Positions 11,153 through 23,898 of a DNA stretch of 64,000 bases are shown in pieces. The position numbers and the translations under genes were made by a program. Positions within the stretch are counted from its first letter, which is position 1. Every line of letters begins with the position of its first letter. The DNA comes from Dipteronia dyeriana. Its lineage: Eukaryota; Streptophyta; Magnoliopsida; Sapindales; Sapindaceae. The stretch is from the NCBI GenBank assembly GCA_032871835.1, contig CM065297.1, forward strand, positions 19,880,098 through 19,944,097. The letters run 5' to 3'. The notes beneath the pieces were generated by a model. The model saw nothing but the letters and a program-made list of their open reading frames with translations, was not told the DNA's origin and did no database searches.

Positions 11153-12636
11153 TGTTAACCGAAAATTTACTCAGGGTGAGGAATTACAGCCAACACCCTC
11201 GAGACCACTACCACGGAGGTGGTGGCCGGGGTTGGTACCTTGTACCTTGGAGAGATCTTGTATGAATATGGAATATGGAGTATGAAGATGTAGGTAGGAG
11301 ATCAGTCATCCCACTCATCGGGATTCACGGTAGGTAAGGATGGAGTCATCCCACCTACCGGGATTCGTGGAAGGTAGGAGACGAGTCATCCCATCCGTCG
11401 GGCTTCATGGTTGGCAAGAGATGAAGGGAGCTCGAGGTTCCCTTACTGGTATGAAGGGGTTGATCTTGGTCCTGGTCCTCGGTCAGAAAGAAGCCCGTCC
11501 AGGTACTCAGAGCCGGGTTCTAGAGCCAGATTCTATTATGTAGCTCCCCAGCCTAGATAACAAGTAAGAAGGTGGGATTATTTAGCTCCAGTGTCAAAGA
11601 GCTCGATTTCTTCCATAGAGAGGATGCATGAGGGCTCATCGACTCCCTTCAAGCTGGTCTGGGTGGTTTCTCCTCATCTTGATATGCGACTTTGCATGTA
11701 GATGGGAGGATAAGAGCGCTAGGTCCAGCGAGGTAGGAATCTAGCTTGCACTCATATACGCATGCATAAAACAGGAGACAAATAAGAGAAAGACAAGTCT
11801 TATGTAGAGGGAGGTGTACTGACCAAGGGGTAAAAAGCATCACGAATGATCACATGCTGAAAAACCCCAAGGCAGTATCCAGTGGAAGGAGGAATACCCT
11901 TCCTTATGTATATATCAAAGAATGCTCTGGGGAGCTTACAACAATGGAGAAATAATACAACCATGGTGCTCTGGAGAGCTTACAACAATGATCGAGTGTT
12001 AACCGATACCGGTATAATCCTGATAAAGGTACACATATAATGACGATGTAGAAAAAACTTTAAATGAAGCATGTACACTAGCCTAGGGCTGGTCGTTTTT
12101 GGGATTAGAGATGGTATGTCTGTTCTTAGATGACCTTGCTAATCGATGCTATTACAGGTGTATTTATACATGGTATAACTACCTTGGTACACGAGTCAAG
12201 AAGTCTTGAATTGTTCTTCTTTCCTTATTGAACACGATTCTTTTTTTAATGTAGTTGATCAGATTGTAGCTAATATCTTGGAGAATATGTGTTTGTTTTC
12301 TCTTCGAACTCTTCTTTCCTTGATATGTGGGATTTTCTGTTATAGTTTACTCCCAATAATCGGTAGTGGAGGATATCTTAGAGGCAAAGGTATTTGTTTC
12401 CTCTTTGGACTCTTTTACTATTGGTGTCCATTAAATAGTTGAATATTCTCTCATTAATGACATTGATCATCTCATTAATAAGGTTGATTTCTTCCATTAA
12501 TATAGCTGACCTCATTAATAGGGTTTAATCCAATAATATAGTTGACCTCATTAATAGGGTTGACTACCTCCATTAATACGATTTGACATCATTAATGGTA
12601 TCATAAGTGTCATGAACTTCAACCCTCTCTTCCTAC
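11153..12636 (-). repeat. Left LTR of B (its 3' LTR), partial
   Basis: Positions about 11481-12636 match 22253-23397 closely in direct orientation. It ends where homology stops (TTCCTAC), so the first ~500 bp of LTR present at the right end are missing here. It contains three ~41-bp repeats (GTCATCCC at 11305, 11346 and 11387) and a run of ATTAATAGGGTTGAC-like repeats (12445-12600). Confidence 0.8.
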
Positions 12637-13416
12637 CTCTCTATCTGAATCTGTCAAAGTAGAGGTCCAGATTGGTGTTACTAAGGTAAGAGAGGTAAAA
12701 GAGGTAGGAGAGATCTCGATTGATCCAACTGAGGAGATGGAGATCAAGGCTGATTGAAGTTGATCCAACTAAGGTGGTGGAGTTGGCTCCGAAGTAGTAG
12801 CGTTAAGGGATGATGACTCGTTCTTCAACCAAGCAATAAGGCTAAGGAGGAAGGGATCGAGGAGACTAACAGAGAGGTATATCTGGACCAAAGTAGCTCG
12901 CTAGAGTGATGAATGGCCCCATATAAGTGGAGAGGAGGCACCGACCTAGTAACTATCTAGAGACATGCTTGAGATCCTAGAAGCTTCCCTCGACTGAGAG
13001 AAGGCTTTGGATCCATCTAGAATGAGTAGGAACCATGGTGACTCACTTAAGCATTGGATGACCCAATATAAATGGAGAGGGGCAACCTGTCTGGTACCAT
13101 TCCAGATGCATACTTAGGATCCAAGAAGCCCCTAGCAACTGAAAGAAGGCTCTGTACCATGCCGGAACGAAACAGGACATTGACCGACCCTGTATAAGAA
13201 GTGAGGAGCCATTGGGCCTTGCAGTGGGGCTGCTACTCTAGAGGCTTACTTAGGCATGTAAGAGGCCATACCAAAATAAGGGAAGCGTCTGGGCTGTCCT
13301 CGATCAGATTGGGCTTCGATGGCTTACTAGGGAGATGAATGGCCCGATATACATTGAGCAAAGCCACCGGTCTAGTACTGGTCTAGAAGCATGCTTAAGA
13401 TCTTTGGAGTCCTTAG
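12637..13416 (-). repeat. Internal tandem repeats of B
   Basis: Four degenerate copies of a roughly 130-155-bp unit begin near 12905, 13054, 13180 and 13335 (each with a GATGAATGGCCC / GGATGACCCAAT-like head, a GGAGAGG stretch, TCTAGTAC-like and CATGCTTAGGAT-like segments). Tandem repeats in untranslated regions are common in Tat-lineage elements. No coding sequence is seen. The piece may be the 3' untranslated region of B, or LTR sequence lost from the other copy. Confidence 0.6.
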
Positions 13417-15002
13417 TGTAAAGTCCTCAATTGTTGATTGGCTTATTTCGTGAACAAATCACATGTTTAGGGTATTATGGAAGGGTAGCTTAGGCTCTCA
13501 AGATCTCAAGAAGAGAAGCACCGAAGGTAAAATTCTTGTGCTTACTTGCTTTGAACAGATAGTTACACACACTCACAAATTCATGCATAACTTTAATTCT
13601 TATATGTTGAGTGTTTACTTGTGTGCATTTTGATGACTCTTGTTGATTTATTTGCATAATGTAATTAAATGTTTTATGTCATGTTTGGCATTAGAATACG
13701 ATGCATTTTTCATCACTCTTGAACTTGTTGAAATTGTATGTTTGAGTGTTGAAAATAGGCTTTGAGCTGGTGGTGCACTACTCGCCCAGCGCACCTCACC
13801 AGCGTAACATTCCAGTGGAACGCCGCTAGTCATACGCCACTGAGTTGCGCTGCTGCACCATCGCACAGTTGAAAAAGGTTGGTGTGCGTTGGTGATGCAC
13901 TACTCGACTAGCGCAGCCTCACCAACGCAAACATTCCAGAGGATTTATACATATGTTGCGCCACTCGTCCAGCGCCTATTGTAAAATTAGGCTATACGCT
14001 AGTGGTGCGCTACTCGACCAGCGCATGTCACCAGCGCACACAGAAGAAGCTGGAACATTTTTTTCAAAACGACCTCACTTTGTTTGGATCTTATATATAT
14101 ATATATCTTAGTGCTATAACGTCGTGTATGAGTTTAGAATATCACATATTTTCCTTAGAACACATTTCAAAGGAAAAACCCTTCCAAGAACTCATTTTTA
14201 ATCACTCAAAGCATTCCCATGTGCATCAAAACTTCATCTTGCATCATCTAAGTTCATTTATAGTGCATCAATGGATAGGGTTGCTTCATCACATCTTGTT
14301 TGGTAAGTTCTTCACTATCTTCGTACAAGTTAAGTGTTTTACTTGCTAAACCTTCTCTTTAATTTTTTGTATGCTCCTAGAAAATTTTCTAGATACAAAT
14401 TAGAGATTGTTGTGATGTCATGATTGAGTATTGTATTGTGATAGCTTCATAGAATTGTTTGATCTATGTTTAGCTAAGCTTCTTGAACATGTCATTTAGC
14501 TCTTGATATCTAGGATTGCATTAATAGTCATCTCATTATCCTAGATAAACATATAGGGTTTCCTAGCCTTGTTTGTTCATTGAATATCATCATATATTCA
14601 CTTAGGACATTTTATCTCTTCATTAAGAAGTAAGACTTGTGTTGCTTCTGGGAGTAGGTAGCCTAAATCGCAAGCAAGATGGACTAGGTTCACTTATACC
14701 GGGATTAGGTAGTGGTAGTGGATTAAACCAGGATTAGGTTGTAATTCCTTTGCCGTTAGTGGATTTGAGGTTCTAGTGTGGTGCACTCATCAGCCCGTGG
14801 TTTTTCCCATTTGGAGGGTTTCCACGTATATCTCAAGTGTCTTTATTATTTCTGTATTTTTACACTTGTGATTTTATTGTAACTAGCTAGGGGCATTTTC
14901 GTCAACTTGACCTTTAACAAAAATTGGGTAAAAATTGTTAAAATCTATTCCCCCCCCCCACCTCTCTAGATTAATATTATACACACCATAATATTTGTTT
15001 CA
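13417..15002 (+). repeat. 5' LTR of element G
   Basis: 1,586 bp from TGTAAAGTCC to TTTGTTTCA; the first ~840 bp are repeated at 21550-22252. It includes a block of about three ~115-bp repeats with CTACTCGACCAGCGCA / TCACCAGCGC motifs (13769-14045) and a C-run near the end. Confidence 0.93.
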
Positions 15003-15004
15003 AT

Positions 15005-15016
15005 TGGTATCAGAGC
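15005..15016 (+). other. Primer binding site of G
   Basis: TGGTATCAGAGC, initiator tRNA-Met type, two bases after the LTR end. Confidence 0.85.
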
Positions 15017-15127
15017 AGGTTCCTAGACGTGCATAGGTGATCCTTGCTCATTTTGGTGTGTGTTGCATTTTGTGTGTGTATTGATCATTCATACATTTGC
15101 ATTCATATCATTCATTCATTAAACATA

Positions 15128-17217
15128 ATGAGTGGAAACGGTGGCAACGAGGGAGCTTCTAGCACTAGACCATCACTTCTCACCGGGTTGAATTATGCCT
15201 CTTGGAAAGGCAAGATGGAGTCGTACATTTGCCAAATTCATGACAGGGCATGGATGGCAGTTGAAGATGGCTACACTCCACCCATGATGACTCCTGCAGA
15301 TGGAGGAGATGATGTACTCAAACCAAAGGCACAGTGGAATGCACAAGAGTTTGAGTCTTCAAAGTGGAATAGGAAGGCAATGCATGCCATCCTATGTGCA
15401 ATGGATGATAACCAGTACAGGTTGGTTCAAAATACTAGGATAGCTAAGGAAGCATGGGATATCCAAGAAGTTGCACATGAGAGAACCGATATGGTTAAGG
15501 AGTCGAAGCTTCAAGTTCTCCAAACGCAATTTGAATTGCTTAAGATGGATGAGAATGAGTGCTTTAATGACTTTGAAGTAAGGTTGATGGATATTGTGAA
15601 CCAAAGTCATCAATTTGGTGATCCTTATTCGGATAGGAAGATCAAGTAGAAGATTATGAGATCTCTACCCGATAGATTTGAGTCTAAGGTGACAGCTTTG
15701 GAAGAGATTAGTGGTTACAAGGACATGAAGCCGAGTGAAGTGATTGGGAGGCTTCTAGCTTATGAATCTAGGAAATGTCCTAACCTCTCACCATCGAAAA
15801 ATCAAAAAGACATTGCTTTGAAAGCCTCCAAAGTTTAGAAGGAGGAGAGCGATGACTCGGATGAAGAAATGGCCTTGCTAATGAGGAAGTTCAAGAAATT
15901 CTACAAGTCCGAGAAGAAAGGTTTTGGATCCAAGGGTCAAGACTTGAAGAAAAAGGCTCCTTCCAAAAGGTTTGAGCCTAGGTAAGAAAAGATCGAGAAG
16001 AAAGGAGTCCAATGCTATGAATGTGGTGGAATAGGTCACTTTGCCCCGGAATGTGCAAATCACAAGGTCAAGAAGAAGGGAAAAGTGATGGTTGCCACAT
16101 GGAGTGAAAGTGATAACTCTAATGAAGGAGATGACTCTTCGGATAATGAAGAACTCATGGCTAACTTCATAGCATTTACATCCTCTCTTAGGAGCAAAGA
16201 TGCTAGTGAAGAAGAGAATGAAAGTCAAGAGGAAGACTACTCAAGTAATGATGGATCTTCATCATAATCCACAAATGGAAGTGTGGATAGGATGGATCTC
16301 AAGGACTACATGGGTGAGTTCGAGAGCTCAAGGTTAAAGAACAAGAATGAGATCAAGAGATTAAAAGAAGAAAACCTAGACCTCTCTACTCAAGTTGACC
16401 AACTAAATAAAGAGTTGGTGAGATCTAAGAGGAGTGAAGAAGGGTTGAAGAAAGAGCTTGAAGATGCTAGAGAGTTGTTGGCCAAGATGAACTCTAGCAC
16501 CAAAAAACTTGACCATATGCTAGATGTTGGAAAGAGGCCAAGTGACAAGAAGGGGCTTGGATTTGAAGATGACAAGGTGTTCTCCACTCCAAGCAATACC
16601 ATCTTTGTAAGAAGCATGAACTTCAATGGGTCCTCTTCTCATCAATCACCTAGGAAGAAGCTTGACCTAGGAGAGTGTTCAAGTAGTGCTCAAGTGAATG
16701 TGGCTCCAATAAGCCTACCTCAAACCCATCTTACAAGGGTTCCTCAAGATAACTTCCCTCAACCGAAAGCTCATCAAGGGAAGATACCTATCATGCAAGC
16801 TTAACCAAGGAAGCAATCAAGTCTTGCTCAACAACAAAGAAGGAAAGCTCATCAACAACAATCAAGACAACCACATAGACATGGGAAGGCTCCAATGCAT
16901 CCTCAAGGTTATGGTATGATTCCTAACTTCATTCATACATGTCATTTTTGTGGTATTGATGGTCACATTAGACCAAATTGCTTTAGATATATCAAATTTT
17001 GTAGAATTGAAAGCATGATAGAGAAGAAAAAAGCTAGAGCCATGATGCATGTCACTATGAAAAATGGAACACTTGTGCATGATCCTAGGACATCTAGAGC
17101 CATGATACATGTCACTAGGAAAAATGAAACAACTTTGCATGATCCTAGGACACTTAGAGTCAATGTACCATTGACCACTAGGAAGAAAAATATTGCACCT
17201 AGGTGGATTAGAAATGA
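15128..17217 (+). pseudogene. gag: Gag of element G, a few in-frame stops
   Basis: Start chosen at 15128 (MSGNGGNEGASSTRP), shared with A and D. The capsid-like part runs to a stop at 15647-15649, then continues in frame. Both zinc knuckles are intact here: CYECGGIGHFAPEC (about 16013-16054) and CHFCGIDGHIRPNC (about 16940-16981). Between them are an acidic stretch, a coiled coil (LKNKNEIKRLKEENLDLS near 16340) and a Pro/Gln-rich linker. Further stops lie at 15836, about 15982, 16265 and 16802. A short duplication encodes two similar RAMIHVT-like repeats near 17035-17150. Most lesions look like single substitutions, suggesting a fairly recent loss of function. Confidence 0.92.
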
Positions 17218-20200
17218 TGAACACTTTTGCCATGTTGCACAAATTGCCTTGAATGCTCATTCTTATGATTTTTGGTATTTGGATAGTGGATGCTCTAGGC
17301 ACATGACTAGAAATAATAGTTTTTTTGAAACTCTTGTGATGGAAGAGGGAGGAAATGTCACCGTTGGTGATGGATCCAAAAGAAGGTTAAAGGAAAGGGA
17401 ACCATTTTCATTCCCGGATTACCCTCCTTGTTCAATGCTTTGTATGTTGATGGTTTAAAAGCCAATTTGATAAGCAATTCACATCTTACTGATGAAGGAC
17501 TTTCCGTCTTGTTTAGGAAAGATGGTTATTCTATCCTATTGCCTAATGGACAAACCTTGTTAGAAGGTATGAGATCTAGTGACCATTGCTATTGTCTTGA
17601 GGCTAGAGGTGTGTCTTGCAATGTGTCCAAGGATGAACAAATTGAGTTGTGGTACGAAAGACTTGGTCACGTGAACTTTAGGGATTTAAGAATCTTAGAT
17701 AAGTTCAATGTTGTGCGAAGCCTTCCTAAGCTTGGGAAAAAGCTTAATGGTATTTGTAGACCTTGCCAACAAGGGAAGCAAACCAAAAGTATGCACAAAA
17801 AGGGCAAGTATGTAACCACCAAGGAACCTTTAGAGCTTCTCCACATGGATCTTATGAGTCCTATGCAAACCGAGAGTTTAGGTGGAAAGAGATACATTTT
17901 TGTGTATGTAGATGACTTCTCTAGGTACGCATGGACTTATTTCCTAAGAGAAAAATCTGAAACTTTTGATAAGTTTAAAATGCTTTGTTCTAAAATTCAA
18001 AATGAAATGAACTCCAAGAATAAAAGCATTAAGAGAATTTGGAGTGACCATGGGAAGGAATTTGAGAATGCCTATTTTGAAAACTTTTGCAATAGTCTAG
18101 GCATTTCTCATGAATTTTCGGCTCCTAGAACACCTCAACAAAATGGAGTTGTTGAGAGGAAAAATAGGGTTCTTCAAGAAATGGCCCGTGTGATGTTGCT
18201 TAACAACAATGTCCCTAGGAATCTTTGGGCCGAAGCTGTCAATATGGCATGCTACATAGGAAATAGAGTCTTCCTTAGGTCCCACACTAGGCAAACCTCC
18301 TATGAGTTAGGGAAAGGTAGGAAGCCAAATGTTAGCTACTTCCACACCTTTGAAAGCAAATGCTACATTTTGAATGACCATGATCAACTTGGCAAATTTG
18401 ATACTAAAAGTGATGAGGGTATCTTCATTGTCTATGCCTTGAATAGTAGAGCCTATAGAGTTTTTAATCTAAGAACTAGGACCGTAATGGAATCATCTAA
18501 TGTTGTCATTGATGATACTAGGCTCAAATATAATGACCATGAGAAGGAGGTAGACTTAGTTGATGACTCCCCTTTGGAGAAGATTGTTGATGTCTCTAAT
18601 GTTGAAAATACTAACCTTGATGATGACATAACACAACCTATTGATAAGATTCCTCCCTTGAACTCAAAAGAACCTGCTCCATGGGTTAGAAAACTCCATG
18701 ACAAAGATGACATTATTGGAGAGGTTAGTGAGGGTGTTAGGACTAGGCATCAAATGGCTAATCTAATTAGCTACACTTGTTACACCTCTCAAATAGAACC
18801 CAAGAAAATTGATAAAGCTTTAAAAGATGAATTTTGGGGTCTTTCTATGCAAGAAGAGCTTAACCAATTTGAAAGGAATGAGGTTTGGACTCTAGTTCCT
18901 AAGCCCAAGAACACCAACGTGATAGGCACCAAGTGGGTAAGTAGGAACAAATTCGATGAGGATGGCAACATTGTGCGAAACAAGGCTAGGCTTGTTGCAC
19001 AATGGTACTCTTATATTGAGGGTATTGACTTTGAGGAGACAATTGCTCCCGTTGCTAGGATTGAGTCCATTAAGCTTCTTTTATCCATTTTTTGTTTGCA
19101 CAAGTTCAAATTATATCAAATGGATGTTAAGAGTGCCTTCCTCAATGGCTTCTTGCAAGAGGAAGTGTTTGTTGAGCAACCTAAAGGGTTTATGGATCCT
19201 CACCACCCTAATCATGTCTATCACCTCAACAAAGCTTTATATGGGTTGAAACAAGCACTAAGGGCTTGGTATGAGTGTCTCACCCAATATCACATAGACA
19301 ATGGCTACACTAGGGGTAGTGTTGACAAGACTTTATTCATCAAGATAAACAAAGATGAGCTCTTTATAGCTAAATCTATGTTGATGATATAGTCTTTGGT
19401 TCCACAAATGACACCAAAGTCCAAAATTTTGTTGAGATCATATCTCATGAGTTTGAGATGAGTCTATTTGGTGAGCTAAGTTACTTTCTAGGTTTACAAA
19501 TTAAGCAAATGTATGATGGGATTTTCATAACTCAAGCTAAGTATGCCAAAAACCTAGTGAAGAAATTTGGCCTTGAAAGTGCCAAACATTGTGATACACC
19601 CATGAGTACCACTTTGAAGCTAAGCAAGGATGCTAGTGGTAAAAGTGTGGACCAAACTTTATGTCGTGGCATGATTGGTAGCTTGCTCTATTTGACCGCA
19701 AGTAGGCCCAATATCTCTTTTAGTGTGTGTGTATGTGCTAGGTACCAATCGGATCCTAAGGAGTCCCATCTCTCTTCCGTTAAGAGAACCATTTGATATG
19801 TGAATGAGACATCCAACTATGGGATTTGGTACTCTTTAGACACTAATGCTAGTCTTGTAGGCTTTAGTGATGCAGATTGGGCAGGAAATTATGATGATAG
19901 GAAAAGTACATCAGGCGGTTGCTTTTTCCTTGGGAACAACCTTGTCTCTTGGTTTTGCAAGAAGCAAAATTCGATTTCCTTGTCCACGGTTGAGGCCGAA
20001 TACATAGCTGCTGGGAGTGGATGCACACAACTCCTTTGGATGAAGCAAATGCTAGTCAACTATGGATTCAATCAAGGTACTCTTACTCTCTTTTGTGATA
20101 ACATGAGTGCAATTAATATTTCAAAGAATCCGGTTCAGCATTCTAGGACTAAGCATATTGACATCCATCATCATTTCATTAGAGAACTAGTTGAGAGCAA

Positions 20201-20321
20201 ATGCATTGTACTTGAGCATGTAGGTACAAATGATCAACTAACGGATCTATTTACTAAACCCTTAGATGCTACTCGATTCAAGACTCTTAGTAGATCTATT
20301 GGGATTTGTTTAATGGAGTGA
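17218..20321 (+). pseudogene. pol: Pol of element G: protease, integrase, RT, RNase H
   Basis: Protease motif WYLDSGCSRHMT at about 17273-17308, then a frameshift near 17390-17430. One open run of 654 codons then covers the integrase (the zinc motif has LWYERLGHVN, with the first His changed to Tyr; the core has MDLMSPM, SDHGKEFEN and PQQNGVVERKN) and most of RT ([10 protein letters not shown] at about 19120). A one-base deletion near 19372 puts the catalytic YVDDI (19377-19391) into another frame. RNase H follows, with FSDADWAGN, STVEAEYIAAGS and CDNMSAINIS and the usual LTDLFTKPL near the end; a stop at 19794-19796 interrupts it. Order and motifs are those of copia pol. Confidence 0.93.
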
Positions 20322-21549
20322 TGTGTTGTGGTTTTTAACCCCATAAGGGGAACTCAAGCAAATTGAGCTATTGTATACTTGTTGCATCCCATTTTTCATA
20401 AAAATGTTTATGCTTCTTTATTGATTGTTTGAGTAGCTTGGTTGCACTTATTATAGTATATTGTATTTTCTTCAATACGTGTGAACCTTGCTTTGATTAC
20501 AATCCATGTCATATTTATGTTCAAACATTCATTTTTGGATTAGGAGATCTATATAGGAAGTACATATTGAATGACCTATAATTATCTCCATGACATGATG
20601 ATTCTTTAATGACATGCTAACGACAAATGATAAAGCATGAATTGATGATTGCAATTGTTGAATGCAAAATATTATGTGAAAAAGCTAGTGAGACTCAGAT
20701 GTTGTATCAATGTCTCTCTTTCTTTATTAGTTGAATATGGCTATTATCATACGGGTATCCTCCCGAAAAAATCAAATAGGGTGCAAAGTTTCTCATGCCA
20801 TGTTTAGCTTATAAAGTTGGATATAGTGCCTTTAAAACTTGATATCTATAAGAACTCTATATCCTTGCTTCTCGCATGACAAATGGTGAAATTGGTTTGA
20901 ATTATATTGGAAACCTTTGTCATTTGCTTTGCCAAATACCATTGTTTTTGGATTTGAATGCAACATGTCTTGTATGCAAAGCATTTTTGATTCACACGTT
21001 TTCTTTCAAATAAATCTCCTTGTTTCTCTCATATTAATAGAGTTGCATAAATGTGGCTTATATAATTATGCACCAATCTTGTATGCTCCTAGCTTTCTTT
21101 ACCTTGAGTGACCCGGTTGGGGACTTCTCTTTTGCCTATATCATAACAAAAATGGGGAGTAGCATTGACCGAACATTGTGGTGTTAAGAGAGTAGCATGT
21201 GTTGGCTTTAAAGAAGGGAGTAGTACTTGTTTGAAGGGGAGATTACATGTAAGGGGAGTAACCCGTTGAGGGGGAGCATTGCATGAGCATTTCACTATGT
21301 CATACTCATATTAATGAATGCAATTGCTTTTGTTTTATATTCACTTGATCATCTCACATGCACTTGGTTGGAAAGTTTATTTGTGCTTGCTTTGTGTGTA
21401 GGGTTGATAGTTCTACGAGAGATTAAAGATTTGAAGTTTTTATTATGTTTATCTCTTTGTAATGTAGAAAATCTTTCTGGTGTTTTATTTTGTTTTGTGA
21501 GGATCAATGTGAGTGGTTGTTTTGTCATGAAATAGCCAAAGAGGGAGAT
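20322..21549 (+). other. 3' untranslated region and polypurine tract of G
   Basis: 1.2 kb between the end of pol and the 3' LTR. No env-like ORF is seen. It holds several GGGGAG tracts (near 21153, 21236, 21256 and 21270) before the final polypurine tract AAAGAGGGAGA adjoining the LTR at 21550. The same layout is present in element A. Confidence 0.7.
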
Positions 21550-22252
21550 TGTAGAGTCCTCAATTGTTGATTGGCTTATTTCGTGAACAAATCACATGTT
21601 TGGGGTATTATGTAAGGGTAGCTTAGGCTCTCAAGACCTCAAGAGGAGAAGCACCGAAGGTAAAATTCTTATGCTTACTTGCTTTGAAGAGATAGTTGCA
21701 CACACTCACAAATTCATGCATAACTTTAATTCTTATATGTTGAGTGTTTACATGTATGCATTTTGATGACTCTTGATGATTTATTTGCATCTTGTAATTA
21801 AATGTTTTATGTCATGTTTGGCATTAGAATATGATGCATTTTTTATCACTCTTGAACTTGTTGAAATTGTATGTTTGAGTGTTGAAAATAGACTTTACGC
21901 TGGTGGTGCGCTACTCGACCAGTGCACCTCACCAGCTCAACATTCCAGTGGAACGCCGCTAGTCATTAGCCACTGAGCTGCGCTGCAGTTGAAAAAAGTG
22001 GGTGTGCACTGGTGATGCGCTACTCGACTAGCGCAACCTCACCAGCGTAAACATTTCAAAGGATTTACGCATGTGTTGCGCCACTGGGATTCGCCACTCA
22101 TCCAGCGCCTATTGTAAAATTTGGCTATGCATTGGTGGTGCGCTACTCGACCAGCGCACGTCACCAGCGCACACAGAAGAAGTTGGAACTTTTTTTCCAA
22201 AACTACCTCACTTTGTTTGGATCTTATATATTTATATAACTTAGTGTTTTAA
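21550..22252 (+). repeat. Truncated 3' LTR of G
   Basis: Matches the first ~700-840 bp of the 5' LTR, starting TGTAGAGTCC, and stops after TTAGTGTTTTAAGG. The next bases belong to B's LTR. Confidence 0.9.
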
Positions 22253-23893
22253 GGTCAGAGCCCATCCTAGTACTCAGAGCCCGGTTCTGGAGCTCGATTC
22301 CTTCCTGTAGTTCCCCGGCTTAGATAGCTAGTAAAAAGGTGGGCTTATCTAGCTCCAGTGTCGAAAGAGCTCAATTTCTTCCATAGAGAGGATGCAGGAG
22401 GGTTGATCGACTCCCTTCAAGCTGGTCTGGGTGGTTTCTCCTCATCTTGATATGTGACTTTGGCATGTAGATGGGAGGATAAGAGCGCTAGGTCCAGCAA
22501 GGTAGGAATCTAGCTTGCACTCATATACGCATGCATAATACAGGAGACAAATAAGAGAAATACAAGTCTTATGTAGATGGAGGTGGACTGACCAAGGGGA
22601 AAAAAGCATCACGAATGATCATATGCTGAAAAACCCAAGACAGTATCCAGTGGAAGAAGGAATACCCTTCCTTATGCATATAATGCTCTAGGGAGCTTAC
22701 AACAATGGAGAAATAATACAACCATGGTGCTCCAGAGAGCATACAACAATGATCGAGTGTTAACCGATACCGGTATAATCCTGGTAAAGGTACACATATA
22801 ATGACGATGTAGAGAAAACTTTAAATGAAGCATGTAGACTAGCCTAGTTCTGGTTGTTTTTGGGATTAGAGATGGTATGTCTGTTCTCAGATAACCTTGC
22901 TAATCAATGCTATTGCAAGTGTACTCATACATGGTGTAACTACCTTGGTGCGCAAGTCTAGGAGTCTTGAATTGTTCTTCTTTCCTTATTGAACACGATT
23001 CTTTTTTTAATGTAGTTGATCGGATTGTAGCTAATATCTTGGAGAATATGTGTTTGTTTCCTCTTCGGGCTCTTCCTTCCTTGATATGTGGGATTTTCTG
23101 TTATAGTTGACTCCCAATAATCGGTTGTGGAGGATATCTTAGAGGCAAAGGTATTTGTTTCCTCTTTGGACTCTTTTACTATTGGTGTCCATTAAAGAGT
23201 TGAATATTCTCTCATTAATGGTGTTGATCATCTCATTATTACGGTTGACTTCCTCTATTAATATAGTTGACCTCATTAATAGGGTTTCCTCCAATAATAT
23301 AGTTGACCTCATTAATAGGGTTGACTACCTCCATTAATATGATTTGACCTCATTATTGGTATCGTAAGTGTCATGAAGGTTAACCCTCTCTTCCTACACT
23401 GTTTGGAGGAGAGCTCTGGTTTTATATGTTACTTCGAAGAGGTACTTTATAGAGGTTACCTGAGGTAACGCTTGATATTTCTTGATGGTGAGGTACCCTA
23501 GGTTCTAGTACACTGGCGTGGTTCCCAGAAGAGCTAGATCGATCTTGTTGGTCTTCCCATTGAGCTTGTGCTAACCATGTTAGGGGTGAAATATCCCATA
23601 GGGTTCCAACCTTATAGTTGGGAGCTTGGTTGAGCTACGCCGAGCTTTATCATGGAGCTCGACCTAATTATGCAGGGTTTATGGCTAGGTAACGGGCTTT
23701 AATTGGAGAGCATGGATGCATGAAAGGTGTTGAGAAGGTGTTGATTACCTCGCCCTGCTTCTGCGGGATCGTAAGGTACCTTGACCTAGAGGACCTCGAT
23801 ACCTTGCTACATAGACCCTGATTTGGACCCCTGCTTGAAGGCTGGAAAGAAGAAAATTCTTTTTTGGTCCCTAGCCAAATTTTGCTATTAACA
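22253..23893 (-). repeat. Right LTR of B (its 5' LTR), start-complete, end-truncated
   Basis: Reads TGTTAATAGC on the minus strand from 23893. Positions 22253-23397 parallel 11481-12636. The ~496 bp from 23398 to 23893 have no counterpart on the left. About 330 bp equivalent to 11153-11480 is missing at the junction with G. Confidence 0.82.
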
Positions 23894-23898
23894 CTAGG

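Larger units (their letters stand above)
13417..22252 (+). mobile_element. Element G: SIRE/Maximus-type copia, 3' LTR truncated
   Basis: The 5' LTR (TGTAAAGTCC... to TTGTTTCA), an initiator-Met primer site, gag, pol, a 1.2-kb 3' untranslated region, a polypurine tract and the start of a 3' LTR lie in normal order on the + strand, inside B. The left flank CTTAG (13412-13416) cannot be matched on the right because the 3' LTR stops at about 22252 and is joined directly to B LTR sequence. It is a different subfamily from A and D, judged by its LTR motif block, and it has the fewest coding lesions in the window. Confidence 0.9.
11153..23893 (-). mobile_element. Element B: Tat-type Ty3/gypsy remnant, antisense in A, TSD CTAGG
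   Basis: The left end TGTTAACC is the reverse complement of an LTR end (GGTTAACA). The right end TTAACA reads TGTTAATAGC on the other strand. CTAGG flanks both sides (11148-11152 and 23894-23898). The same LTR ends and the GGGTGTT(A/G)GCTGTAATTCC motif occur in element C, so B belongs to a related Tat lineage on the minus strand. No gag or pol is left: B consists of two partial LTRs and about 780 bp of repeat-rich internal DNA, and it hosts element G. Confidence 0.85.

Noticed and set aside
20322..21549. Env-like third ORF, sometimes present in SIRE elements
   Set aside because: Looked for in the 3' regions of G and A; only short frames without signal peptide or membrane segments are present.
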